A DNA stretch of 46,912 nucleotides, taken from positions 1 to 46,912 of the forward strand of contig NZ_WWJT01000212.1 in NCBI RefSeq assembly GCF_009865385.1, written 5' to 3'. A program made the position numbers and the translations under genes. How positions within the stretch are numbered: the first letter of the stretch is position 1; each line of letters begins with the position of its first letter. Of the stretch, positions 19,174 to 30,729 are shown in pieces. The notes beneath the pieces are model-generated. The model searched no databases and was not told the DNA's origin. It saw only the letters and a list, made by a program, of their open reading frames with translations. The stretch comes from Streptomyces sp. SID486 (GTDB lineage: Bacteria > Actinomycetota > Actinomycetes > Streptomycetales > Streptomycetaceae).

Positions 19174-20987
19174 TGTCCGGCGACCGGTCGCTGCCGGGCG
19201 AAGAACCGGTGCCGGAGAAAGCGGACGAGGCCGCCTTCCGGGAGACCCCGGACATCTACGGCGCGTATCCGCGCCTCACGGAGGACCAGACCGCACGTCT
19301 GGCGGAGCACGGGCGACGCCGGACCATGGCTCCGAACGACGTGCTGATCCGGGAGGGGGAGCGCTGCGAGACGTTCTTCGTCGTCCTCAGCGGTACCGTC
19401 GCCGTCGTCGAGGGCTACGGCACTCCCGAGGAACACGTGCTGCGCGTCCACGGCCCCGGTCGCTTCATCGGTGAACTCGGCCTGCTGTACGGACAAGTGG
19501 CCTTCTACACCGCTGTCGCCAGGGAGCCGGGCGAGGTCCTTGTCGTCTCCCTGGACCAGTTGCGTCACCTCGTGTCCCAGGACCCCACCATCGGGGACAT
19601 CGTGCTGCGCGCCTGTCTGTGCCGTCGCGCGCTGCTCGTCGGACAGGGCGCCGGCTTCCGCATCATCGGCTCGCGCTACTCGCCCGACACCAGGCGGCTG
19701 CGCGAGTTCGCCGTCCGCAACCGGCTGCCGCACCGCTGGATCGACCTGGAGACCGACGAGGAGGCCGAGGAGCTGCTGCGCCGCTTCGGCGTCGGCCCGG
19801 CGGACACCCCACTCGTCATCTGGCGCGACACCACCCTGTTGCGCAACCCCAGCAACGCGGAACTGGCCCGGCTCATCGGCCTGCCGTCACTGCCCGCCGC
19901 AGACCGTCACGGTGACGTCCTGATCGTCGGCTCCGGACCCGCCGGCCTCGCTGCCGCGGTGTACGCCGCCTCCGAGGGCCTGAGCGCCACGGTGGTGGAG
20001 GCGATGGCCACCGGCGGCCAGGCCGGCACGTCGTCCCGCATCGAGAACCTGCTCGGCTTCCCATCCGGCATCTCCGGCGCCGAACTCACCGAACGCGCCG
20101 TCCTCCAGGCCGACAAGTTCGGCGCCAGGATCAGCCTTCCGCTGGAGGCGACCGGCCTGCACCCCAAGGACGACGACCACTACGTCGTGACGTTCTCCGA
20201 CGGCAGCGAGATCGCCGCCCGCGCCGTCGTCCTGGCCATGGGCGCCCGCTACCGCCGGCTCCGGGTGCCCGGCATCGAACGCCTGGAGGGAACGAGCGTG
20301 CACTACTCGGCGAGCCTCTACGAGGCCCAGCAGTGCCGCGACGACCCGGTGGCCGTCGTCGGCGGAGGCAACTCGGCAGGCCAGGCGGTGTTGTTCCTCG
20401 CCGGGTACGCGCCGAAGGTGCACCTGCTGGTCCGGGGAGCCGGCCTTGAGGCCAACATGTCCCGCTACCTGATCGACCAGGTCGAGCGCCATCCACGGGT
20501 GGAGGTCATGCTGCACACCGAGGTCACCGAGGTCATCGGCCAGGAAGTGCTGGAGGAGCTCGACGTGGTCGACAATCGCACGGGCGGGCACCGCCGGCTC
20601 GCGGTACGGACCCTGTTCGTCTTCACCGGCGCCGACCCCCACACCGAGTGGCTCGCCGGCACCATCGCCCTCGACTCCCGCGGCTTCGTCCTCACCGGGC
20701 CGGAGGCCCAGGAAGCCTGCGCCCAGCCCGAGGTGTGGCACGGCCGAGGGCGTTCGTGCACGACCCTGGAGACCAGCCTGCCCGGGGTCTTCGCGGTGGG
20801 GGACGTCCGTAGCGGCTCGGTCAAGCGGGTGGCCTCCGCGGCCGGGGAGGGCGCGATGGCCATCCACTTCGTGCACCGGCACCTGGGGCACTCGGCCGTA
20901 CCCGGCACCACGGGCACGTCGGCTGTCGCCGGCCACTCGGACGTCGCCCCGCGCATACGCCACAAGGAATCCGCATGGTTCGCATGA
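19173..20987 (+). CDS. fusion: cyclic-nucleotide-binding domain + glutaredoxin-like domain + thioredoxin-reductase-like FAD/NADPH oxidoreductase
   Basis: A 604-residue fusion. Residues ~35-150 are a CRP-like cNMP-binding barrel (VLIREGERCETFFVVLSGTVAVVEG, GRFIGELGLLYGQ). Residues ~160-245 look like a thioredoxin/glutaredoxin fold (FRIIGSRYSPDTRRLREF, WIDLETDEEAEELLRRFGV, TPLVIW) in which the usual CxxC is replaced by SRYSPDT. From ~248 follows a TrxR-type flavoprotein with FAD motif VGSGPAGLAAAVYA and NADPH motif VGGGNSAGQ, ending GDVRSGSVKRVASAAGEGAMAI. The CxxC expected just before the NADPH motif is absent (HYSASLYEAQQCRDDP). It is therefore reductase-like but not a standard thioredoxin reductase. 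It is the last gene of the chaperone operon. Confidence 0.9.
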   Translation: MSGDRSLPGEEPVPEKADEAAFRETPDIYGAYPRLTEDQTARLAEHGRRRTMAPNDVLIREGERCETFFVVLSGTVAVVEGYGTPEEHVLRVHGPGRFIGELGLLYGQVAFYTAVAREPGEVLVVSLDQLRHLVSQDPTIGDIVLRACLCRRALLVGQGAGFRIIGSRYSPDTRRLREFAVRNRLPHRWIDLETDEEAEELLRRFGVGPADTPLVIWRDTTLLRNPSNAELARLIGLPSLPAADRHGDVLIVGSGPAGLAAAVYAASEGLSATVVEAMATGGQAGTSSRIENLLGFPSGISGAELTERAVLQADKFGARISLPLEATGLHPKDDDHYVVTFSDGSEIAARAVVLAMGARYRRLRVPGIERLEGTSVHYSASLYEAQQCRDDPVAVVGGGNSAGQAVLFLAGYAPKVHLLVRGAGLEANMSRYLIDQVERHPRVEVMLHTEVTEVIGQEVLEELDVVDNRTGGHRRLAVRTLFVFTGADPHTEWLAGTIALDSRGFVLTGPEAQEACAQPEVWHGRGRSCTTLETSLPGVFAVGDVRSGSVKRVASAAGEGAMAIHFVHRHLGHSAVPGTTGTSAVAGHSDVAPRIRHKESAWFA

Positions 20988-21221
20988 CGAAGGGCGGACG
21001 ACGAGAGCACGGCGGCGCCGCTCGTCCTCGCCAAGGCGGCTCACGGCCCGTCCGGCCCGGCGTTCGCCCTGCCCGGCTCGCACGGAAGGCGGCCGGGGAG
21101 CCTGCTCGCAGAGTGAAGCGACGTCCCTGACGGGCATCGGCTCCGACGCGTGCCGGTGTACAGTGGCCAGCGCCCTTGACCTGCACAAAGCAGGCAGGGA
21201 GCCGTCTTACAGGAGTCCAAA

Positions 21222-21641
21222 GTGCTGCGTACTCTGTTCAAGTCCAAGATCCACCGCGCCACCGTCACCCAGGCCGACCTGCACTACGTGGGATCCGTGA
21301 CGATCGACGCCGATCTGCTCGAGGCCGCCGACCTGCTGCCCGGGGAACTGGTGCACATCGTCGACATCACCAACGGCGCCCGCCTGGAGACGTACGTCAT
21401 CGAAGGCGAACGCGGCTCCGGAGTCGTGGGGATCAACGGGGCCGCGGCCCACCTCGTCCATCCCGGCGACCTGGTGATCATCATCAGCTACGCTCAGGTG
21501 ACCGACGCGGAGGCGCGCGAGCTGCGGCCCCGGGTCGTGCACGTCGACGCCGGCAACAGGATCGTGTCCCTCGGTGCCGACCCGGCCGAGCCGGTCCCCG
21601 GCTCGGACCAGCGGCGCAGCCCGCACGCCCTGGGGGCGTGA
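21222..21641 (+). CDS. panD: aspartate 1-decarboxylase PanD
   Basis: A 139-residue proenzyme that makes beta-alanine from L-aspartate for pantothenate/CoA. The self-processing site is Gly24-Ser25 in YVGSVTID, where Ser25 becomes the pyruvoyl group. Lys9, Arg54 (TNGARLETY) and the [16 protein letters not shown] loop are as expected. The start is GTG, with AGGAG upstream. It stands alone 234 bases after the chaperone operon and has a possible -10 TACAGT at 21159-21164 without a convincing -35. The last ~20 residues are a variable tail. Confidence 0.97.
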   Translation: MLRTLFKSKIHRATVTQADLHYVGSVTIDADLLEAADLLPGELVHIVDITNGARLETYVIEGERGSGVVGINGAAAHLVHPGDLVIIISYAQVTDAEARELRPRVVHVDAGNRIVSLGADPAEPVPGSDQRRSPHALGA

Positions 21642-21970
21642 CCGCCGACGGCCCCTGGGCGGACCGCACGATGCAGCCGCCCCCCGTCCCGGGCGGACCG
21701 TCGACCGGACGGACCCGGACGGACCGTTGACCGGACCGACCCGAGCGGGCCGTCGGCCGACCCCGGCCCGGACCGGCCCCGAGCGGGCCGTCGGCCGGGC
21801 CGGGCCGGGCTGTGGATCAACGGCCGGAACGCGCTGCGGGCGGTCGGCTCAAGGCGTCGGCTGCCATCCGCCCGGGTGCGTCCGCCGATGCCGTCGGGTG
21901 AGTGGCCGTGCGGCTGTCGGGTAGGCGGGGGAGTAGTCCGGAGCCGACACCGTGTGACACCCCGGAGGAC
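21642..21970. other. GC-rich intergenic stretch with short direct repeats
   Basis: 329 bases made of recurring GGACCG/CCGGAC-type words. The word CGAGCGGGCCGTCGGCCG occurs twice, about 39 bases apart, between roughly 21740 and 21800. Reading frames through it code for shadow-like Arg/Gly/Pro runs, and no gene is supported. The final part carries the GGAGG for the proline-rich peptide. Confidence 0.5.
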
Positions 21971-22225
21971 ATGATGACCAGTCCGCACCCCGACCCGGTA
22001 CCGCCCGCCCCGCAGCCCGGCCCGGGTCCGACCCCGCCGGATCCCTACCCTTCCCCGGTCCCGCCGCCCGAGCCGGCTCCGCAGCCGACTCCGCCGGCAC
22101 CGGGCCCCGACCCGACGCCCCAGCCGGCACCCCCGGCCCCCGGCCCACCGGAACCGTCTCCGTCCCCCATCCCCCCGGGCCCGGAACCCGTACCGAGCCC
22201 GGAACCGGGCCCGCCCCTCAGCTGA
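21971..22225 (+). CDS. proline-rich small protein
   Basis: 84 residues starting MMTSPHPDP, with GGAGGAC immediately before the ATG at 21971. The rest is almost only Pro, Gly, Glu, Ser, Ala, Asp and Gln in PxP repeats, ending PEPGPPLS. There are no cysteines, membrane segments or signal peptide. Codon third positions are G/C as in real genes, but such a Pro/Gly-rich run could also arise from repetitive GC-rich DNA, so coding status rests on the ribosome binding site and the lack of alternatives. No function is assigned. Confidence 0.45.
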   Translation: MMTSPHPDPVPPAPQPGPGPTPPDPYPSPVPPPEPAPQPTPPAPGPDPTPQPAPPAPGPPEPSPSPIPPGPEPVPSPEPGPPLS

Positions 22226-22302
22226 GCCCACGCCCGCCGGGCGGCAGTGCGCCCCACCATGACCACGGGGCCACGGACGCACCGCGACCCCGCACCCCGC
22301 CC

Positions 22303-22612
22303 GGCGAGAGCGCCCCGTCAGGGGCGCGGGGAACTGCGCGTTCAGCCACGGCGAGGCCCGCACTCGCGCACCGCCGAGCCCCCCGCCTCGTTGGGCGCCC
22401 GGCGCTGCCGGTTCACCGGGGAACCCAGCCGGACGAGAGCGCCCCGTCGGGGGCGGGGGGAACTGCGCGTTCAGCCAGGGCGAGCCCGCACTCGCGCACC
22501 GCCGAGCCTCTCGCCTCGTTGGGCGCCCGGCGCTGCCGGTTCACCGGGGAAGCCGGCCGGGCGTCAGCGCCCCGTCAGGGGCGCGGGGAACTGCGCGCTC
22601 AGCCACGGCACA
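22303..22612. repeat. 2.4 tandem copies of a ~129-bp hairpin-bearing intergenic repeat
   Basis: The unit starts with a GCGCCCC/GGGGCGC stem and the conserved words GGGGAACTGCGCG and CAGCCA. It occurs at 22310, 22439 and 22567 (periods 129 and 128). Copies one and two also share the second half (CGCCTCGTTGGGCGCCC, CGGTTCACCGGGG); copy three stops after the first part. The hairpins at 22310-22327 and 22567-22584 are perfect, and the middle one has a mismatch. The leading word is a widespread Streptomyces intergenic repeat. It lies between the convergent proline-rich gene and gndA, so the third hairpin, about 105 bases past the gndA stop, may act as a terminator. The rest of 22226-22690 holds no gene. 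Confidence 0.8.
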
Positions 22613-22690
22613 CCCGCACCCGCACACCAACTGGCCCGCCGCACCCCGCCCCGGCTCCACCCCGGCCCCATCCCGGCCCCATCCGCCAGG

Positions 22691-24130
22691 CTACGCAGAG
22701 ACCTCACTCCGGTCCCCGCCCCACAGCGTGTGGAACGTACCGTCGCGGTCCACCCTCCGGTACGTGTGCGCCCCGAAGAAGTCCCGCTGCCCCTGCGTGA
22801 GCGCCGCGGGCAACCGCTCCGCCCGCAGCGCGTCGTAGTACGCCAGCGCCGCCGCGAACCCGGGCGTCGGCACTCCCTGCCGTACCGCCGCCACCACGAC
22901 CTCCCGCCAGTCGTCCTGCGCGGCGGCGATCTCCCGGGCGAACGTCTCGTCGGACAGCAGGCTCGGCAGGTCGGCCCGGGCGTCGTACGCGGCGCGGATA
23001 CGGTCCAGGAAGGCCGCCCGGATGATGCAGCCCCCGCGCCAGATCGCGGAGACGGCCCCCAGGTCGATGTCCCAGTCGTACTCCTCGCTGCCCGCCGCGA
23101 GCTCGTGGAAGCCCTGCGTGTACGACACGATCTTGGACGCGTACAGCGCCTGCTCCACCCGGTCGGCGAAGGCCGCCGCCTCCGACTCGCTCAGCGCGGA
23201 CGCCGTCGGCCCGGCCAGCCCGCGCGAAGCCTCCCGCAGCGCCGCGTGGCCCGACAGGGAGCGGGCGAAGACCGCCTCGGCGATGCCGGACACCGGAACG
23301 CCCAGGTCCAGCGCGATCTGGACGGTCCAGCGGCCGGTGCCCTTCTGCTCGGCCTGGTCCACCACCACGTCCACGAACGGCTTGCCGGTCGCCTCGTCCA
23401 CGTGGGACAGCACCTCGGCGGTGATCTCGATCAGGTAGGAGTCCAGCCGGCCGGTGTTCCAGGTGCGGAAGATCTCCGCGATCTGCCCCGGCGTGTACCC
23501 GGCGACATCGCGCAGCAGCTGGTACGCCTCACCGATCAGCTGCATGTCGGCGTACTCGATGCCGTTGTGGACCATCTTCACGAAGTGCCCGGCACCGTCG
23601 GGACCGCAGTGCGTGACGCAGGGCGCACCGTCCGCCGCCTTCGCGGAGATCTTCTCCAGCATCGGGCCCAGCGACTCGTACGACTCCTTCGAGCCGCCCG
23701 GCATGATGCTCGGGCCGTGCAGTGCGCCCTCCTCGCCGCCGGAGACGCCGGTGCCGACGAAGTGGATCCCGCGCTCGCGCAGCTTCCGCTCCCGGCGCCG
23801 GGTGTCCGCGAAGTGCGCGTTGCCGCCGTCGATGATCACGTCACCGGGCTCCAGCAGCGGCGCGAACTCCTCGATCACCGCGTCCGTCGGCTCGCCCGCC
23901 TTGACCATGATCATCAGCCGGCGCGGCCGTTCCAGCGCCGCCACGAACTCCTCGGCGGTCTCGGCCGCGATGAAGTCACCCTCCTGCCCGAACTCCTCCA
24001 CCAGGGCCTTCGTCCGGGAGACCGTACGGTTGTGCACGGCGACCGTGTAGCCGTTGCGGGCGAAGTTCCGGGCGAGATTGCGGCCCATGACCGCGAGGCC
24101 CGTGACGCCGATCTGCGCTGAAGTGCTCAT
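22691..24130 (-). CDS. gndA: 6-phosphogluconate dehydrogenase, decarboxylating (NADP)
   Basis: 479 residues, full length. It oxidatively decarboxylates 6-phosphogluconate to ribulose 5-phosphate in the pentose phosphate pathway. The Rossmann motif is GVTGLAVMGRNLARN followed by VHNRT, the arginine/threonine pattern of NADP use. The substrate loop GGNAHFADTRRRE, the SGGEEGALHGPSIMPGG stretch and the catalytic lysine/histidine region GHFVKMVHNGIEYADMQLIGE are present. The C-terminal IRAAFLDRIRAAY and the tail with RRDFFGAHTY-like sequence (QRDFFGAHTYRRVDRDGTFHTLW) are typical. GGGAG lies upstream of the ATG. It is divergent from the Rpf-domain gene. Confidence 0.97.
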   Translation of the reverse strand: MSTSAQIGVTGLAVMGRNLARNFARNGYTVAVHNRTVSRTKALVEEFGQEGDFIAAETAEEFVAALERPRRLMIMVKAGEPTDAVIEEFAPLLEPGDVIIDGGNAHFADTRRRERKLRERGIHFVGTGVSGGEEGALHGPSIMPGGSKESYESLGPMLEKISAKAADGAPCVTHCGPDGAGHFVKMVHNGIEYADMQLIGEAYQLLRDVAGYTPGQIAEIFRTWNTGRLDSYLIEITAEVLSHVDEATGKPFVDVVVDQAEQKGTGRWTVQIALDLGVPVSGIAEAVFARSLSGHAALREASRGLAGPTASALSESEAAAFADRVEQALYASKIVSYTQGFHELAAGSEEYDWDIDLGAVSAIWRGGCIIRAAFLDRIRAAYDARADLPSLLSDETFAREIAAAQDDWREVVVAAVRQGVPTPGFAAALAYYDALRAERLPAALTQGQRDFFGAHTYRRVDRDGTFHTLWGGDRSEVSA

Positions 24131-24310
24131 ACCGCCTGCTCCCTGGTTGCCTCGACACTACGGCTCCGTCAGTACGGGTCCCTGCCCATCCTGACGTGCC
24201 GCTACGGCGAGCGCACATCCGGCCCGCCACGCATGTGTACGCAGCGGAGCCGCCTTCCGCCTCAGCCGTCGCCCGCCCGGCTCAAGCAGGGTCCGTTTAC
24301 GGCCACTTGA

Positions 24311-27152
<2,842 letters not shown>

Positions 27153-27329
27153 CGGTGTCTCCTCTGGGTGCGGCGGGCGTCCTGGGCCCGGCGCTGCGTA
27201 CGGTCGGCTTCCATGGCCAACACTCTGCCTGCCCAGGGTCGTTGCGTCGTCGTCCCTGAGCACGCAATGCGTCCTACTGCCGATGGAGTACACCGGCCGG
27301 GTGATCATCCCCAGGAGGGGTGACTGCGG

Positions 27330-28142
27330 GTGGACACCCGCCCGTCCGGCCCGTCCGGGCGCCTGGTAGTAGTGCCTGTCGTGGACCTCGACCCCGAACT
27401 CGCCGCACTGCGCCCCCTGGGCGGATTCTTCGTCCTGCGCACGATGTCCGGCACGGCCCCGGCCCCGGACGGCGGCGGTCCGTGGCGGCTGCCGACCCTC
27501 GCGGAGGGCTACGGAGGCGTCACGTCGGACGGCCACGCCGATCCGGTGGCGCTGCGGGTCGACACCGTGGCGGACCGGCTGCGGACCGCCGAGGTCCGGG
27601 TCGCCGCCTCCATAGCGCAGCAGGGGCTCGCCGCCCGGCTGTGGTCGGCGGCCGTGGGCTGTGCCGTCCTGTACGGCCGGCTGCCCGACCTGGACCCGCG
27701 CCTGCTGCGCTGGGACACCCGCGCCGCCGCCCCGGACGACCTGTGGCTCACCGGACTGCGTCCGCTGCCCGGGGACGCGGCCGGCCTCGCCGAGGCCGTG
27801 CTGCACGGCCATCTGGAGCCCCTGACAGCGGCCCTGCGGGACCGCTACGGTGTCGCGGCCGGCCTGCTGTGGGGCAACGCGGGCTCCGCGCTCGCCGCGA
27901 CCGGCCGGGAGCTGAGCCGCTGGGCCCGCGCCCACGGCCGTACCGACGTGGCGGCCCGCGCCCGCGCCCTCACCGGCGAACTCCTCGCCCACCCCCTGCT
28001 GAAGGCCACCGGCACCCGTACCGGCACGGCGTTCCGGCGCCGCAGCTGCTGCCTCTACTACCGGGTGCCCGGCGGCGGACTGTGCGGCGACTGCTGCTTC
28101 ACCCGCCCGCCGCACTCTTCCCCGGGCACCGCATCTGGGTGA
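27330..28142 (+). CDS. FhuF-like (2Fe-2S) protein, probable ferric-siderophore reductase
   Basis: 270 residues, GTG start behind CAGGAGGGG. The C-terminus carries the FhuF-type cluster motif: Cys240-Cys241, ten residues, Cys252, two residues, Cys255 (SCCLYYRVPGGGLCGDCC). Known family members hold a 2Fe-2S cluster and reduce iron in imported hydroxamate siderophores. The body is Ala/Leu rich and helical with no signal peptide, so it acts in the cytoplasm. It is divergent from the DMT transporter, with 177 bases between. No DmdR1/IdeR iron box (TTAGGTTAGGCTAACC-like) was seen in that gap, and no siderophore genes are nearby. Confidence 0.85.
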   Translation: MDTRPSGPSGRLVVVPVVDLDPELAALRPLGGFFVLRTMSGTAPAPDGGGPWRLPTLAEGYGGVTSDGHADPVALRVDTVADRLRTAEVRVAASIAQQGLAARLWSAAVGCAVLYGRLPDLDPRLLRWDTRAAAPDDLWLTGLRPLPGDAAGLAEAVLHGHLEPLTAALRDRYGVAAGLLWGNAGSALAATGRELSRWARAHGRTDVAARARALTGELLAHPLLKATGTRTGTAFRRRSCCLYYRVPGGGLCGDCCFTRPPHSSPGTASG

Positions 28143-28181
28143 CCATGGGAGAACCTGCCGGCGAGACCAGGGGGTTGACGG

Positions 28182-29333
28182 GTGCGAGTGGGACTGCTGA
28201 CCCGGGAGTACCCCCCGGACGTGTACGGCGGCGCGGGTGTCCACGTGGAGTTCCTGGCCCGCGAGCTGACCTCCCTGGTGGACCTGGAGGTGCACTGCTG
28301 GGGCGAGGGCCGCGGGGCCGGTGTGGTACGCCACCGCCCCTGGTCCGCCCTGGACGGCTCCAACGACGCGCTGCGTACCTTCTCCGTGGACCTCGCCGTC
28401 GCCGCCGCCCTCGAAGGCCGCGACCTCGTCCACTCCCACACCTGGTACGCCAATCTCGCCGGCCATGTCGCCAAGCTGCTGTACGGCGTGCCGCACGTGG
28501 TCACCGCCCACTCGCTGGAGCCGCTGCGCCCCTGGAAGGCCGAGCAGCTCGGCGGCGGGTACGCCCTGTCGAGCTGGGCCGAGCGCACCGCGATCGAGGC
28601 CGCCGACGCGGTGATCGCCGTCTCGGGCGCCATGCGGGAGGACGTCCTCGCCTGCTACCCGGCGCTGGACCCGGCCCGCGTCCACGTCGTCCACAACGGT
28701 ATCGACACCCGGCTCTACCGCCCCGCCCACGGCACCGACGCCCTCACCCGGCACGGCATCGACCCCACGCGGCCGTACGTCCTGTTCGTCGGCCGGATCA
28801 CCCGGCAGAAGGGCGTGCCCCATCTGCTGCGCGCGGTACGGGACATCGACCCCGGCGCCCAGGTCGTGCTCTGCGCGGGCGCGCCCGACACCCCGGAGAT
28901 CGACCGGGAGTTCCAGGAGCTGTTCGAGGAACTACGCCGGGTCCGGGCGGGCGTGTTCTGGATCCCGCAGATGCTCCCGCGCCCCGAGGTGGTCCAACTC
29001 CTCACCCACGCGGCCGTGTTCGTCTGCCCCTCGGTGTACGAGCCGCTCGGCATCGTCAACCTGGAGGCGATGGCCTGCGGCACGCCCGTGGTGGCGTCCC
29101 GGGTGGGCGGCATCCCCGAGGTCGTGGCGGACGGCCGTACCGGCCTCCTGGTCGACGCGGACGACGGTTTCGAGGCGGGTCTCGCCCGGGCCCTGGACAC
29201 CGTCCTCGCCGACCCGGAGGCGGCCCGGCGGATGGGGGAGGCCGGACGGGCGCGCGCGGTGGGCGAGTTCGGCTGGGACGCGGTGGCCCGCCGTACCGCG
29301 GGGCTGTACCGGGAGATGCTCGGGCAGGCTTAG
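28182..29333 (+). CDS. glgA: GT4 glycogen synthase / maltose-1-phosphate synthase (GlgA/GlgM type)
   Basis: A 383-residue GT-B glycosyltransferase. The N-terminal domain opens with MRVGLLTREYPPDVYGGAGVHVE, and the ADP-glucose-binding C-terminal domain has FVGRITRQKGVPHLL and the EPLGIVNLEAMACGTPVVAS signature. Its length and GT4 features match the actinobacterial enzyme rather than the ~480-residue GT5 GlgA of E. coli. In Mycobacterium the homologue (GlgM) makes maltose 1-phosphate from ADP-glucose and glucose 1-phosphate for the GlgE pathway. The next gene makes ADP-glucose, as in that genus. Which product it makes here cannot be told from sequence. GTG start. Confidence 0.93.
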   Translation: MRVGLLTREYPPDVYGGAGVHVEFLARELTSLVDLEVHCWGEGRGAGVVRHRPWSALDGSNDALRTFSVDLAVAAALEGRDLVHSHTWYANLAGHVAKLLYGVPHVVTAHSLEPLRPWKAEQLGGGYALSSWAERTAIEAADAVIAVSGAMREDVLACYPALDPARVHVVHNGIDTRLYRPAHGTDALTRHGIDPTRPYVLFVGRITRQKGVPHLLRAVRDIDPGAQVVLCAGAPDTPEIDREFQELFEELRRVRAGVFWIPQMLPRPEVVQLLTHAAVFVCPSVYEPLGIVNLEAMACGTPVVASRVGGIPEVVADGRTGLLVDADDGFEAGLARALDTVLADPEAARRMGEAGRARAVGEFGWDAVARRTAGLYREMLGQA

Positions 29334-29384
29334 TCCGGCCCGCTCGGGGCATCCATGGTGGAACCAGGGGTGAGGGGAGCGGCC

Positions 29385-30605
29385 ATGCGTCGTGGAGGGC
29401 CTTCGGTACTCGGGATCGTGCTGGCGGGCGGGGAGGGCAAGCGCCTGATGCCGCTCACCGCTGACCGCGCCAAACCCGCGGTCACCTTCGGCGGGACGTA
29501 CCGGCTCGTCGACTTCGTCCTCTCCAACCTCGTCAACGCCGACGTGCTGCGGATCTGTGTGCTGACCCAGTACAAGTCGCACTCGCTGGACCGGCACATC
29601 ACCACCACCTGGCGGATGTCCAGTCTGCTCGGCAACTACGTCACCCCTGTCCCGGCCCAGCAGCGCCTCGGCCCGCGCTGGTACCTGGGCAGCGCCGACG
29701 CGATCCTGCAGTCCCTGAACCTCGTGTACGACGAACAGCCCGAGTACGTCGCCGTGTTCGGCGCCGACCACGTCTACCGGATGGATCCCCGGCAGATGCT
29801 CGCGCAGCACATCGAGGGCGGCGCGGGCGTGACCGTGGCCGGCATCCGGGTGCCGCGCGCGGAGTCCTCGTCGTTCGGAGTGATCACGCCGGGTTCGGAC
29901 GGCCGCACCGTCGAGCGCTTCCTGGAGAAGCCCACGCACCCGCCGGGCCTGCCGGACGACCCCGAGTGCGTGTTCGCCTCCATGGGCAACTACGTCTTCA
30001 CCACGAAGGCCCTCGTGGAGGCGTTGCACCGGGACGCCGAGGACGAGCAGTCCGCGCACGACATGGGTGGCTCGATCCTGCCCCAACTGACCGCGCGCGG
30101 CGAGGCCCAGCTGTACGACTTCAGTGACAACCACGTGCCCGGGGAGACCAGCCGCGACCAGGGCTACTGGCGGGACGTGGGGACCCTGGACGCCTACCAC
30201 GAGGCGCACATGGACCTGATCGCCGAGCGCCCGGCGTTCAACCTCTACAACCGCCAGTGGCCGATCTACACCCACTCGGGCCAGCTCTCCCCGGCCCGCT
30301 TCAACGCGGGCGGCATGGCGAGCGAGTCCATCATCAGCGCGGGCTGCCTGATCCGCGGTCAGGTCAGCCGGTCGGTGCTCTCCCCGGGTGTCCGGGTCGA
30401 CCCCGGCGCGGTCGTGCAGGGTTCGGTCCTGCACGACAACGTCCGCATCGGCCGCGGGGCGGTGGTCCGCGGCGCGGTCCTGGACAAGAACGTGGAGGTG
30501 CCACCGGGCGCCACGATCGGCGTCAACCCGGAGCGGGACGCCGAGCTGTACACCGTCTCCAAGGGCGGCGTGATCGCGCTGGGGAAGGGCCGGCGGGTGT
30601 CCTGA
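29385..30605 (+). CDS. glgC: glucose-1-phosphate adenylyltransferase GlgC
   Basis: 406 residues from the ATG at 29385, which has GGGGAG six bases upstream; an ATG 30 bases earlier lacks this. It makes ADP-glucose from ATP and glucose 1-phosphate, the committed step to glycogen. The nucleotidyltransferase domain shows [25 protein letters not shown], the substrate loop [11 protein letters not shown] and [18 protein letters not shown] left-handed beta-helix C-terminus follows ([24 protein letters not shown]). It lies 51 bases after the synthase gene on the same strand. A 6-bp stem GGCGCG/CGCGCC around 30632-30651 after its end may be a terminator. Confidence 0.96.
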   Translation: MRRGGPSVLGIVLAGGEGKRLMPLTADRAKPAVTFGGTYRLVDFVLSNLVNADVLRICVLTQYKSHSLDRHITTTWRMSSLLGNYVTPVPAQQRLGPRWYLGSADAILQSLNLVYDEQPEYVAVFGADHVYRMDPRQMLAQHIEGGAGVTVAGIRVPRAESSSFGVITPGSDGRTVERFLEKPTHPPGLPDDPECVFASMGNYVFTTKALVEALHRDAEDEQSAHDMGGSILPQLTARGEAQLYDFSDNHVPGETSRDQGYWRDVGTLDAYHEAHMDLIAERPAFNLYNRQWPIYTHSGQLSPARFNAGGMASESIISAGCLIRGQVSRSVLSPGVRVDPGAVVQGSVLHDNVRIGRGAVVRGAVLDKNVEVPPGATIGVNPERDAELYTVSKGGVIALGKGRRVS

Positions 30606-30729
30606 CCGACGCTTCGTCAAGGCTCTCCGGCGCGACGCGTCACGCGCCGATTTCGCGGAATGCCCGGGTTCGCGGCGTCCGGCCCTCAGGATGCAGGCAA
30701 CGATGTCCAACCTGCGGAGGTCATCCGAC

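Noticed and set aside
21127..21221. Defined promoter for panD
   Set aside because: TACAGT at 21159 is a fair -10, but no -35 hexamer lies at 16-18 bases, so I did not list it as a feature.
22303..22612. CRISPR-like array
   Set aside because: Repeats are about 129 bases with no short variable spacers and no cas genes; it is an intergenic hairpin repeat.
27153..28823. Upstream extension of the transporter frame to a 1077-residue protein
   Set aside because: The extension runs antisense through the FhuF-like and glycogen synthase genes and is low-complexity; the transporter has a good start with GAGGAG at 27152.
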